From Actinernus sp. WN-2022 (lineage: Eukaryota; Cnidaria; Anthozoa; Actiniaria; Actinernidae), in assembly GCA_030867875.1 (NCBI GenBank), contig JAOWCC010001634.1, forward strand, positions 133,697,593-133,761,592: 64,000 nucleotides of DNA, in the 5' to 3' direction. How positions within the stretch are numbered: position 1 is the stretch's first letter; every line of letters begins with the position of its first letter. Both the position numbers and the translations under genes were made by a program. The notes beneath the pieces were generated by a model that worked only from the letters and a program-made list of their open reading frames with translations, made no database searches and was not told where the DNA came from. Below are positions 10,467 to 21,605 of this stretch, piece after piece.

Positions 10467-10629
10467 ATGGCGGCGAGTGGGGATCAACTGTTTTTTTTGT
10501 GTAAACCAAAGGCAAAGGTTCCTTCAAGTGCAATACCAAGATTGTTGTCTTTTATAAAGCTGAGAGGTGTTTTACGGGCTTTGGACGGGAATTTATCACA
10601 TATTATGCGACATGCTTTAAGATACACTC
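10467..10629 (+). CDS. Possible orphan first coding exon
   Basis: An ATG in a good context (aagATGGCGG) opens a frame of 54 codons beginning MAASGDQLFFLCKPKAKV. It reaches a strong GTGAGT donor at 10630. Upstream, two CCAATCAG boxes (about 10365-10415) and a CACGTG site (about 10431) could form a promoter. No matching downstream exon was found in the following 11 kb, so this may be a gene fragment carried by a transposon or a gene start that has lost its body. CCAATCAGATTGC also occurs in other repeats here, which weakens the promoter reading. Function unknown. Confidence 0.25.
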
Positions 10630-11369
10630 GTGAGTCGTGGTCGTGTAGTCGTGAGACGTGACCCTGCTCTGCGATCAACACTGACTAATAATATGGACAA
10701 CAGCTTGTAAATGTAAGTAGCCGCTAATCTGAACATGATAATCTTTATACCAATTGACTGTCGTTGTGTTGTTATTTATTGTTATTAACCTCCCGAAAGT
10801 GTAGTAGAAATGACCCGATTTCTCAGTTCTCTGACTGACAGGGCCCTTTTAAAAGAATTACAGTCGTTTCGCCCCCATGCACATGTATTTAAATGTTTAT
10901 AAATTCGAGAACGAAAATTCAGCATGCAGTGAGTGAGTGAGTATAAACTGAGTAAGTAATCCGAAATGAAGATTTTTTCAAACGAACGATAAATGACTCT
11001 GATGTGGAAATCGCATATTTATCTGTGGCGTGTTATTGTTGTTCTATTTGGGAATGAAAATTAATCTTGCTGCGACCCCTGAGTGAATGATATAAAAAGA
11101 GTGGACATTGCATGTTTATTTGTGGCCTTCCATTATAAGTTTCAGTCTCCTTCAAGATGAAGAAAATGAGCACTAGCACAGTGGCAGCTCACTAATACTA
11201 GAAAATGGTGGTCTGTAGTTTACGACCTCAATCGAAAATATTGTATTGAGAATTTAGTCTGAATGTCAGCTGTCTCCACTGGTTTGTTAATAATTGAGAA
11301 ATACAAATAGATGACTTTATTTCACATGTAGAATGACATTACCTAACTATTCACATTGAATAGCCACAT
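10630..11369. other. Non-coding, nothing recognised
   Basis: No open frame of note, RNA gene or repeat is identified. Confidence 0.4.
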
Positions 11370-11377
11370 TATGTGGA

Positions 11378-11704
11378 GGGTCCTGAAGGGTAAAATGGGA
11401 GCTGGGATTTGCCTCTTTTTGGGCTGGGAAAATGGGATTCGTGCACTGGGACTGGGATTTTACCACTGGGAATGGGACAAACACTTTGGAAAATGGGAAT
11501 GGGATTTCTCTTCTTTGTGAGACTTGCTAGTCTCTGACTCTATAATTTCACACAAATACTCGAATTAGGCCACTTTGATGACACAAATACTCGAATTAGC
11601 CCACTTTGATGACACAAATACTCGAATTAGCCCACTTTGATGACTGGGATTTGGACCAAAATTGGGCTGGGAACTGGGATTTAGGACCCCCCTTCAGGAC
11701 CCTC
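11378..11704. mobile_element. hAT-like non-autonomous element with internal 3x repeat
   Basis: The ends GGGTCCTGAAGGG and CCCTTCAGGACCC are inverted. TATGTGGA occurs on both sides (11370-11377 and 11705-11712), an 8-bp target duplication as made by hAT transposases. Inside are purine-rich ctgggatttgg motifs and three tandem copies of about 35 bp (acacaaatactcgaattag, about 11535-11642). No transposase. Confidence 0.65.
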
Positions 11705-12003
11705 TATGTGGAATTTGTTGTTCTAAATTGCTTGATTTCTCATAGTTGTACTGCACCTGATATAATTACAATGCACCAAATTTGAGTGACTCAATATCGT
11801 GCAGACTACTCAAATAACCATTGCACTTCAATCAACAACACCCATACCAATTTTATTTTGTAATTCTAACGACCCTCGAGGAACAATAATATTGAAAAGA
11901 AAGTAATATTAAACTACAGAATTAAGGGAAATTGTGGCTGAAATGTACATGCACAGTACATGTATGTATGTGTGTGTTGTGTGTGTATTATGGCTTTATC
12001 ATC

Positions 12004-12022
12004 CCCCCCCCCCCCCCCCCCC
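12004..12022. repeat. Poly(C) tract
   Basis: A run of about 19-20 C residues; a second such run is at about 31562-31580. Confidence 0.8.
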
Positions 12023-12647
12023 GGCATACCCTAACCTAAACCCCCCCCGGAATACGTGGGGCACTTGCACATTGACAGTTGACAGACAAGAGCATCAGTA
12101 GAGAACCAATTCTCTGACTCTGGCTACTCTAGCACAAACAATGTTGACACAAAATTATGCTAGCACTCCATGCAGTACATGCTATAGATGGCCCGAGTTA
12201 AGGCCACTCAGGGCCTCTTGTTAATTCTGCGGGAGAGCGATTGTTATTGGCTTTTGACAAATCGGTTTGGGAATACTCTACTCCCACATCACATGAAACA
12301 CATGTCAATTACTGTCAACTGCTCGCTTCATGGGAATACTGGACTCCCAAAGCTCGTTAAAGAAGGTCATCACACTAACTAATGTTGTTATATCAGAAGC
12401 CCATTTGTCATTACCGCCCCTGAAGTTCAAAAGCAAAGCCTTTCGTCTGTTCGATCTTGTTATTTCCTTGGTGGGCCAATTATCATTTCGAAGTTTAAGA
12501 TACCTTGTCTTTGTAAACGTTTTGGGTTAAATCCATGATTCGAATCGCCGCTTAGTTTATCTCTGAGAAATTTAAGAATCGTGTTGGTTTCTTTTTTTTC
12601 TATGAATCGTATAAAACGGAGAAAGTTATAACTTTGAGATCGCCGGT

Positions 12648-13190
12648 GCGATGTTTTTAGCTTTTAAATACTTGTAGAGCACGTACGAACATGAGCATCG
12701 TCTCAATTCGAAGCTTGAATTATTCTGAATACAACGTTATGATTTACTTTTGACGCACTAAGTTTATAGATTTTATCTAATGCTAACTAAGAATTGTTTT
12801 GTAGCGGTTGCCTTTTTACTCAGCTTTAGTTTGACAGTACTTTGCCGCCAACTCGGCTGGGCGATGTTTTTTTTAACTTTTAAATACTTCTAGAGCACGT
12901 ACGAACACGAGCATCGTCTCAATTCGAAGCTTGAATTATTCTGAATACAAGGTTATGATTTACTTTTGACGCACTAAGTTTATATATTTTATTTAATGCT
13001 CACTAAGAATTGTTTTGTCGCGGTTGCCTTTTACTCAGCTTTAGTTTGACAGTACTTTGCCGCCAACTCGGCTGGGCGATGTTTTTTAACTTTTAAATAC
13101 TTCTAGAGCACGTACGAACATGAGCAACGTCTCAATTTGAAGCTTGAATTATTCTGAATACAACGTTATGATTTGCTTTTGACGCGCTAG
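12648..13190. repeat. Tandem repeat, about 213-bp unit, 2.5 copies
   Basis: Units start at 12648, 12861 and 13075 with gcgatgttttt then cttttaaatacttNtagagc. Each carries aattcgaagcttgaattatt and cagctttagtttgacagtac. The third unit is cut at about 13190. No coding frame survives across the units. Confidence 0.75.
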
Positions 13191-15373
13191 ATGAATGACC
13201 AGTCAGTTCCAAATGCATCAGTGAGATATTAACATATCGTCTTTAGGAGGCGGAGCCTACAACTGAAGGAGCCGGAGGCAGATTAACGGAAGCGTAGAAG
13301 CGCGCATATTCAAATGAGGATTTCAGCAGCCATCTATGAGAGATTTCATGAAGGTGAAATCAAACCTTCAAAACATATTACTAATCATGGTCGGTTGGCG
13401 CTGAAACTTGGCATTAAAGGCCTTCAGGATATGTTCATGATTTTGCGCCCTTTTGGTTTTTATAAGAAGTTTTTTTATTTGTTCGTAGATCGCTCTCGCA
13501 TATCACTAGTAGTACATTTTCCCTTTAAAACACACGAAAAACCCTGAGGTACCGTGTCATTTTCATACTCATAAAATATGTGTTAGGTAAAATATTTTAG
13601 CGGGATGGTGAAATTTATCATCTTATCTACATTTTGCGCCCTTTTGGTTTTTTGTAGCGATTTTCTTTCCTGTTGAAAAGAAAACAAACCTTAAGCCACT
13701 ATCGCCATTTTGTACTGTTTCCTTTGTAAATTGGCCGTCCTGTTCAAATTAATTTTCGAATTTGGCGGCGTACCGTAATTTTTAAGACCCGGATGTGTCG
13801 CGCCATTCTACCCGATGGCATAAAATTGGTTTGTTTTCTGATTCAAGATGTTTTCTTTCGGCATATTCCAGCTAAAACTTGCATTTATTTTACGAGTTTA
13901 GGAGAAAAGAATGACTAGAAACATAGCTGAGCGCTAAAGTGGCTAAAAATCACGAAATAAGTGCCCAGCTTTCTAGCGTAAAATTGTCCTATTTGCTTAC
14001 CATCGAGCGCTAAGTATTACCTGCCAGATAATGTACGCATGCGCACCTAGTGCTATAGCTAGCTATGGAGAATTCGTTGCGTGTTCTCAGCCAATCAGAC
14101 TCGAGATGTGAGTAAAATGTAAAATAATAGCCGTTATTGTTCACCACAAAATTTTGGAGCGCGCTGATTGGTCGAAGCGATCACGTGACGTGATAGTTGT
14201 CCGCGGATGCAAATTCTCAGTAAGTTCATGACGTATGAACTACGCGAGGTAGGAGAATTTATGTTTTGATTATCATAATAAACGCGCGATTTTCCTTTGT
14301 TTTAAGAACATCAAATTTCGTCAGGGGCATTAAGGCATGGGTCTCAAACTATTCCAATATGGCCGCCGCAAATCAAGAGGGGGTGGTCTATCTCTTCGTG
14401 CTTGTTAGGGAAGCGTCACATATTGATTTTTCCACGAGAAACGTCCAGTGAAGTTTGTTGTTTCTCGAATAAAAAGATTATTTTAACGAAAAGCCCGAGG
14501 GACCCCGGCCGTGTGCTAAAAACGTAATAACTAAATCATGAGATATGACTTGACAACGCGGCCTTCGGCACCTTCCTTCGGTGAGACTTCACGGAAGAAT
14601 AATCGGTGAGAATTTTGTCCTGCTTTGCTTTCATGTTTAATTTGTGTTCTTGTCAAACTTACATTTGCATACACAGCCTTAGAATATGTACGGTTAAGAG
14701 ACGCAAAGCTCGGCACACTAAAATCTTTTAGAGTTGTTTTGAACCTGTTTTGAGTCTTGTGTCTCTCCAGTCACTGTCGTATTGCCAGGCGTAATAGCAA
14801 ACTTACCCTGCGAGCAGAGGTTTCTCTGCTCTTTGCCTTTCCTGTCGCCGAAAGAAACCTCTGCCACGAAACGATTGCTTTTCGCGTTGAGCATGCGGCA
14901 CGGCATCTGGATTTCCAATGGCCGAGAAAAACGAGACGGTAAACATTGTAAATTCATTGTAGATTTCAGATTGTTCATTTCTTATTATTGGCGAAGTGGA
15001 GAAAATAAAATAAATTTACTTCTTCGAGGATATAAATCAAAGCTTTCTTTAGGATAAATTAAGGTAGATTTATTGAACGGTAATTTCGAGGTCTTCTAAG
15101 AAGTTACGCAAAATAAGAAGAAGACAAAGCCGGAATTTGAAGACCTTTCCTATCAATCGTCGGCAAAACAAAAACTGCGCGATGACATAAATAACGGCTG
15201 CGAAGTATACTGTGGGCTCTTGCAGAACCAGCGAAGATCGCCAAAACGTCATGCCCGAGCGATATCAAACAGGTAAAACCGGTTTGTAACTGGTTTATCA
15301 CGTGGTTTACCTCCAAGATTTTGGAGGTTGCAAGTGCGCATGTTCAACAGGAAAAGCAATCGTTTCGTGTATG
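13191..15373. other. Repeat-derived intergenic DNA, no gene recognised
   Basis: A small repeated motif (ttttgcgcccttttggtttt) occurs at 13441 and 13631. Frames of 60-90 codons here overlap in several phases without domains. Confidence 0.4.
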
Positions 15374-15493
15374 TAGTTATGATATTGAATCATGTTTGCC
15401 GCGTAGCACTAGTAAGTGTAAAGAATGTGATATAGAGTGGTAAGCTGTAGTGCTAAGTGTGCACGCCCTACGAGGGAAAGAGAAAAAATATCT

Positions 15494-15566
15494 GACCCAA
15501 GTGGGACTCGAACCCAACGACCTCCAGGTTACATGTCTGGCGCTCTACCAACTGAGCTATCAAGTC
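15494..15566 (-). tRNA. tRNA-Thr(UGU)-like sequence, copy 1 (tRNA-derived repeat or pseudogene)
   Basis: On the minus strand the acceptor GACTTGA/TTGGGTC pairs at all seven positions (three G-T wobbles). The D arm is GCTC-AGTTGGTA-GAGC, the anticodon stem CCAGA/CCTGG has one mismatch, and the T arm carries GGGTTCGAGTCCC. The loop CATGTAA puts UGU at the anticodon, but position 33 is A instead of the near-universal U. A run of six T lies about 6 nt past the 3' end, as for a Pol III terminator. It is therefore a tRNA-derived unit that probably does not function in translation. Confidence 0.5.
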
Positions 15567-15755
15567 AGATGAGAGCAATCGTGGGTATTGGTGCGTTATA
15601 TGGGGTCACGGCGATTATATATGTATATGTAGTTGTAGTTATGATATTGAATCATGTTTGCCGCGTAGCACTAGTAAGTGTAAAGAATGTGATATAGAGT
15701 GGTAAGCTGTAGTGCTAAGTGTGCACGCCCTACGAGGGAAAGAGAAAAAATATCT

Positions 15756-15828
15756 GACCCAAGTGGGACTCGAACCCAACGACCTCCAGGTTACATGTCT
15801 GCCGCTCTACCAACTGAGCTATCAAGTC
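15756..15828 (-). tRNA. tRNA-Thr(UGU)-like sequence, copy 2
   Basis: Same structure as copy 1, 262 bp downstream, with one difference near the anticodon stem (gtctgcc versus gtctggc on the plus strand). That difference breaks one more anticodon-stem pair, so this copy is less tRNA-like. Confidence 0.45.
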
Positions 15829-15916
15829 AGATGAGAGCAATCGTGGGTATTGGTGCGTTATATGGGGTCACGGCGATTATATATGTATATGTAGTTATGA
15901 TATTGAATCATAAGAG

Positions 15917-16135
15917 AGCTTAATTAGTTTCCAATATGCAAGCACGACGTCGGCACGTTTGTTTTATTTTTCTGCCCAATCAAAGCCATTGTTAGAATTT
16001 TTAGTGAATTGGCGCGCCAGTGAACACTCTCCTATGATTGGTCAATGGCAAATGTATTGTCTGAATTCCTTTTAAATGCAACATTATATCAGCTTTGCTG
16101 TAGTCTTCGGACTTTTCATTCTTAACATTACATCA
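15917..16135 (+). mobile_element. MITE family A, copy 2, left part
   Basis: Matches family A from gcttaattagtttccaatat to about 16087. A 48-bp non-matching piece follows before the foldback insertion at 16136. The remainder resumes at 18713. Confidence 0.6.
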
Positions 16136-16269
16136 AACGCATTCTCAAACATTTTGTCATATTCTCATCTATTTTTTTCCTGCAAAATCGCATTAAAATA
16201 CACTCCATTTTAGGGAACTTTATTAATCTCTGCAAAACAAACTTTTAACTTGAGCTGAAATAATGCCCA

Positions 16270-16645
16270 GAAAGCCAAATTGCCTTCTCTGCAGTTCCGA
16301 GTATCCAACTTCCCTAATCTGTAGTTCAGAGTACCCAACTTGCAAATTGCCTGCTCTGAAGTTCAGAACACACAACTTCCAAATTGCCTGTGAAGTTCAG
16401 ATTATCCAAGTTCCCTACTCTGAAGTTCAGAGTACCCACTGAACTTGCCTGCTCTGAAGTTCAGAGCACCCAACTTCCAAATTGACTGCTCTAAAGTTCC
16501 GAGTATCCAAGTTCCCTACTCTGAAGTTCAGAGCACCAAACTTGCCTGCTCTGAAGTTCAGAGCACCCAAATTCCAACTTGCCTGCTCTGAATTTCAGAG
16601 TATCCAAGTTCCCTACTCTGAAGTTCAGAGGATTCAAATTGCTGG
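16270..16645. repeat. Left array of CTCTGAAGTTCAGAG units
   Basis: About twelve partial or complete copies of the odd-length palindrome CTCTGAAGTTCAGAG are separated by cacccaacttccaaattgcc-type spacers. Confidence 0.8.
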
Positions 16646-18055
16646 ATATAAAGTGTAGAGTATTCAAAACACAATCCTTTCGAAGTAAACGAGGGATATT
16701 CTGAACTGAAGATTATTCCAAAATTACAAGGAAAACTGATAATAATTTGCTAAAACCTTAAGTTAAATCTAAACTGGTGAACACATCAAGGATTAAGACA
16801 AATAAATTATCTTCTGACAATGGATTTTTTGAATTTGTCAGAAAAGATCGAGGTAAATATTTTGATAAAATATAGATATTACTATAAAGTGCTTCAGCAT
16901 TTCTGGCACTTTTTTCGGACTATCATTCAAAGAACTGTAAACCGTAATTAATCGGTGCACCTAATGCATCAAATCAAAGATAGCCGGTTACTTCCAGATT
17001 TTATTCAGTATGACTACATTGCGTGGCATGTTTTTTACAAATTGATCTAGTCGGGTTTCGCTCCGCCCGTGAACCTGAAAATATATTGATCGACTTATCT
17101 TTTCTGCATGGTTTACATCAGTCTGAAATGGACTGCGATGTAAATGATTTTAAATCTTTTTCTTAACATATTACTTTTGTCTTCTTCTGCGGTAGATCTG
17201 CTCTGGCTACATCAACAATTCTCTGAAAAGAGAACATAATATATGTTCATGTTAACTGGTACTAGTTAGGAGTGACAGGATTAAAACTCATGAAGAGGAA
17301 GATGCAAATTATCGTAGTTCGTTTTTTTAAACCCTTGAACCTCCCCCGTGTCGACGGCTTCGGACGTGTTAAAGCCAAAGCCTTCACTCTGAATAATTGA
17401 AATGTTAGTTTTAATTATAATTCTCCTATCGCGGTTTACCAAAGCTCCACTTCACTGAACACTAGAACCTTGAACCGGTCTCTTCCGCCTATGTTTTTAG
17501 AGCCTATGTAGTTGGCAAGCACTGCGGTTTAAGAAACTGTCCCGGCGTAGTGTCACTAACATTGATTTTCATCCCGTCACTATTAACAACCTGACTGACG
17601 TTTCCTTTTTTCAGAAAAGTGTTACTGTAGTCTGAGTGCAGAGCACATCTATAGAAAAGGGATAAGCCAAAAGTCCATCATGCAGAAAAGTCAGATTCAC
17701 GGGTGCCGACGATCAATTTGTAACAGTGAAAATTTAATACATGCATATGAAGTTATTATTAAAATAATAATCTAAATCTATATGTGTTACTGATTGATCT
17801 GATAGATTGTGTATATTGTTTAATTGCAGTTGTCTGTGACTTGAAAAGTGTCCGAAATTTCTGAAGCATTTTGCTTACGCTTCGTCACAAATTTGCTTCT
17901 CGTACATTTTCTGGACTTTATCGTCTTAACCTTGATGTGGTCACTAGTGCGTTTGATTAAGGATTTGGTAAATTATCAGTTTCCTTGTAATTTCAGAAAA
18001 ACACCTTTGAGATTATCGAACGTATTGTGTTTTGAATATTCTCAGTAGACTTTAG

Positions 18056-18362
18056 AGCATGCAAGCAACTGAGTTGGGTGCTCTGAACTTCAGAGCAGGC
18101 AAGTAGGGTGCCCTGAACGTCAGAGCAGGGAACTTGGATACTCTGAACTTCAGAGCAGGCAATTTGGAAGTAGGGTGCCCTGAAGTTCAGAGCAAGGCAG
18201 TTGGGTGCTCTGAACTTCAGAGTAGGGAACTTGAATACTCTGAACTTCAGAGAAGGGAACTTGGATACTCTGAACTTCAGAGCAGGCAATTTGCAAGTTG
18301 GGTACTCTAAAAATCAGAGCAGGCGAGTTGGGTACTCTGAACTTCAGAGCAGACAGGTTGGA
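18056..18362. repeat. Right array of CTCTGAACTTCAGAG units
   Basis: About nine copies in inverted orientation relative to the left array, with spacers such as caggcaagttgggtg. Together the arrays can fold into one long stem or into many small hairpins. Confidence 0.8.
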
Positions 18363-18712
18363 TTAACATTCTGATTCAACAATTAACACATTTTCTACTC
18401 CATTAATCTTACCTTCTAATAGCAGCAATGTTGATAACTTTGATCTCCTGTGGGATATTTAGATTTTTTCACTTTCCTTTAGAGGTTTTAGAGGAGCTCT
18501 GCAGTCTTATCATTCATTGGAAAAGTCTAAATTTGACATTTTACAGAGAAAAAGATATGGATGTTCCTCTGATTATGAAGAATATTTCAATTTTGGTTGA
18601 TATTGCCATAAATAAGTCCCAACTCCCCCAAAACAGTACCCGAATTGTGAGGATTTTGCAGAAATAGCAAGTTTGAGAATATGACAAAATGTTTGACGGG
18701 TGAGAATGCGTT

Positions 18713-18782
18713 ATCACTTTCCAGGATATGGAAGGTAAAATCTGATTGGTCCATAACACAATGAGACGGTCATTCGGAAAGT
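18713..18782 (+). mobile_element. MITE family A, copy 2, right part
   Basis: Continues the copy interrupted at 16135: cactttccaggatatggaag, then gattggtccataacacaatg. Homology is lost after about 18768-18782. Confidence 0.55.
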
Positions 18783-19499
18783 CAACGGCGAATCGTCGAG
18801 TCACAGAAAAAAACGACGAATAAATTATCTCGTATCCACCTAAACCCAATAACTTGTTCTGCACATGCGTGCTTCCACGAGTGAAATTACTATTGTGTGT
18901 GGAATAAACGACCTATTCATAGCTTGATTACGACTAGAACCTGTGCTTGGTAATGGCTAGTGTGTTGATGCATGCAGTCTAAGTAGTTCTGGAACCTTCC
19001 AATCTGAACAAGGATTGTGTGACAAAGTTATTATTTATTGTAGCCATGGATCATAATGTTGTATATAGCTGAAATCAAATTGATCTTTAAATCAAAATGC
19101 CCCACTGAACTTTGAAATCACATATCGAAGAGGTTAAAACGAGTGTTTATCCCGCGGTCCACATCGGCGCGGAATTGAGTTTTTGGGAATCTAACGCTAG
19201 CTAAATGTAACTTGCAAACGTTTTATCAAGTATAAACAGTGCATGACCCGAAGGTCAACTGGCTGGAAGATCGATCAAAGAAAACACATGTTTTTTTAGG
19301 ATGGAACCTATGACTATGTGGATATATTATGTTATTTCAGCCGGTTCATTTTCTCATTCGAGAATTCCGAATACAGAACTTCGAATTCAGGAATACTCAT
19401 GATTGACTTTAAAACACTTTACTTATAAACTGGCACACTCACGCCATTCTGTTCAGCTGAGCTATATAAGCAAAATGCCGGTATATACTTCATGGTAGT
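18783..19499. other. Intergenic, nothing recognised
   Basis: No gene, RNA or repeat is identified. Confidence 0.4.
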
Positions 19500-19579
19500 G
19501 TTCCGTCATATAGTCTCCCTGCATTAAATACTGTAAAACAGTAGTAAAAATGATTATGCAGGGAGACTATATATGGAAC
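19500..19579. mobile_element. 80-bp palindromic MITE-like element
   Basis: The arms gttccgtcatatagtctccc and its complement (19500-19526, 19556-19579) enclose a short loop. Confidence 0.5.
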
Positions 19580-20095
19580 GGACGCCATCGGAGAGTCCCG
19601 ATGTACACAGAAAAAACGATGTACACACCATAAAACGATGAATAAATTAACTCGGAACCCTAATAACTCGTGTTCTGCGCTTGCGCGAATCCACGAGTAA
19701 AAAGAGAGGAACAAAAGAATCGTCGCAAAGAATGCCGAGCTTTTGCGTGGTTACTCAGGGTTTCGTCATCTGGAACGGTTTGTGTACAAATGCTAAACGA
19801 TTCCGATTGGGAACTGTTGTTTACCATTATTTACACGAACTCGGACCAACCGGAATTTCTGGTTAATAATAATAATAATAATACTATAACTTATAAATCA
19901 CTCCCACTCGATCTCAGTCTCCGTTATACGCCGGGCACGAATAACCGTAAAAACGGCAGGGTTGAGTGTAACATAAAACGTAAAAGTAACGCTATTTCCT
20001 TACTTCTACTCTAAATTTGACGAAATGTTGTCAGGTTGGTAACAAAGCAAGACTTCATTTTTCGGGACAATTGTTTCTGTATTGTGACGTTGTTG

Positions 20096-20436
20096 TGACG
20101 TCATAAGGGATGCCTCCTTTTTTGGTGAAAATTAACCTTTAAAACACGTTTAAAAAATATTACGTCATCAGAAAGCTTTTATGAAATATATTAATTTGCC
20201 GAAAATTTGAACTTTCTACGATGAACATATTCAAAGTTATGGACGATTTACTGTTTTTTTGACGTCATTATTAGTGACGTCATACTTCAAGCTTAAATCA
20301 GATTGCCGACTATAAAAATATTATTAAAGAGAATACTAAAACTTGTGAGTTTTAGCCAAATGCATTTCATTGATAAAATTCCAAAAACATTGAACTGGCT
20401 ATTTTCTGAGGGTACACAAATATATTTATGACGTCA
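20096..20436. promoter_or_regulatory. Cluster of CRE-type TGACGTCA palindromes
   Basis: Exact TGACGTCA occurs at 20096, 20260, 20275 and 20429, and again at 21890 and 21901 on the far side of the inner inverted repeat. TGACGTCA is the CREB/ATF consensus. Regulatory use is unproven; the sites may simply belong to the repeat. Confidence 0.35.
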
Positions 20437-20631
20437 TAATGACGTATACAAAAAATGGGGCTTCAATTCGAAGCTGTTATACTCAAAAAAACAAAATTCA
20501 AAAAAGAACACGTTGTTACTACTAATTAAAGAGCTCTGTTATTATGCAAAATATGATGTACCAGTATTTCGAACTGTAAAAGTTAAAACAAGCGACATTT
20601 TCATAAATGGTTTTATGCTATTTATTTCCCA

Positions 20632-21605
20632 GACAAAATGAAAGGCTGATTGTACGGTACTGGGAATATATATAATTATTACCGATATTTCGGTTGGCAC
20701 GGCCAACCTTCCTCAGGGTACACAAGTATATGGCAAGAAACCGTTAGTTACAAATTTTGAAAACATGAATGTGAGACTAGGAGATTACAAGTGATGAGTG
20801 GTCGTTGTAGAGAACTAAGCTAAATACAATTCCATAATAGAGACTAAGTGGTATAAAATTTGTATTTAGCTTAGTTCTCTATCACGACCACTCATCACTT
20901 GTAATTTTATCAAGGGCACTCAACGAGTACTTTTTGAAATTCGTTTGAAACCAGTTGTCTGCAGCTCATCTAGCTATTTTAAGGCACCTGCTATGTCTTT
21001 TGACGTATTCTAGAAAGCTATTAGCTGTTCGGATTTTCTAGGTGGAAATCGCGTCAACCGAAAATACTATGGCAAAATATTCCCGGCCTACGAATTTGTT
21101 AGTAGTCTAGAACAGAAACAAGAATTTTCTAGCCCAAGTAACTTCATGTTGCAAAGTTGTGGAGGTACGAATATTTTAGGGATTCTTTTTTCCTTTAGGC
21201 AATTCTTAGGGAATGAAAATGTGTTGTTCTGACTCCATTGATCAGACGAATTGGGACGTACGAATATTTTAGGGGAAACCTTTTAGTCTCCCTTTTCTTG
21301 TATAATTTTCTAGGAATTTAAAACTAATTTTCTAGCCAGTATTTCAGAAAACAATTTTAAAGGGACAATTTTTTCAAATCCGAAAGTTTTAGGCTAACTT
21401 ACTCTCCCGAGCAGCTTTTTAACCGAAAACTTCGTTGGGTGCCCTTGTTTTATCTCCTAGTCTCACATTCATGTTTTCAAAATTTGTAACTAACGGTTTC
21501 TTGCCATATACTTGCTTACCCTGAGGGAGGTTGGCCGTGCCAACCGAAATATCGGTAATAAATATATATATTCCCAGTACCGTACAATCAGCCTTTCATT
21601 TTGTC
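20632..21605. mobile_element. Inverted-repeat element with 150-bp arms
   Basis: Arms 20632-20783 and about 21453-21605 are near-identical inverted copies (gacaaaatgaaaggctgatt, accgatatttcggttggcac, caagaaaccgttagttacaa). The 670-bp centre is partly palindromic. Confidence 0.75.
20784..20905. repeat. Nested palindrome
   Basis: Arms attacaagtgatgagtggtc and gagaactaagctaaatacaa with their complements surround a loop of about 25 bp. It lies inside the 20632-21605 element. Confidence 0.7.

Larger units (their letters stand above)
15374..15897. repeat. 262-bp tandem duplication carrying tRNA-like units
   Basis: Two units start at 15374 and 15636 with tagttatgatattgaatcat and end before a third partial start at 15892. 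The units are nearly identical and both contain a minus-strand tRNA-like sequence, so the duplication is recent. Confidence 0.8.
16136..18712. mobile_element. 2.6-kb foldback element with palindrome arrays in both arms
   Basis: The ends AACGCATTCTCA and TGAGAATGCGTT are exact inverted repeats, and homology continues inward (aacattttgtcatattctc, ctgcaaaatc). ATCA flanks both sides (16132-16135 and 18713-18716), a likely 4-bp target duplication; closing it restores the family A MITE sequence. The subterminal arms are arrays of a 15-bp near-palindrome in opposite order. A further inner inverted repeat lies at about 17036-17735 (acaaattgatc, cccgtgaa, cttttctgcatg). No transposase frame is found, so it is non-autonomous. 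Confidence 0.7.

Noticed and set aside
17848..18048. Hydrophobic 66-codon frame inside the 16136-18712 foldback, considered as a transposase or membrane protein
   Set aside because: No DDE motif or domain, too short, and the flanking sequence is repeat arrays.
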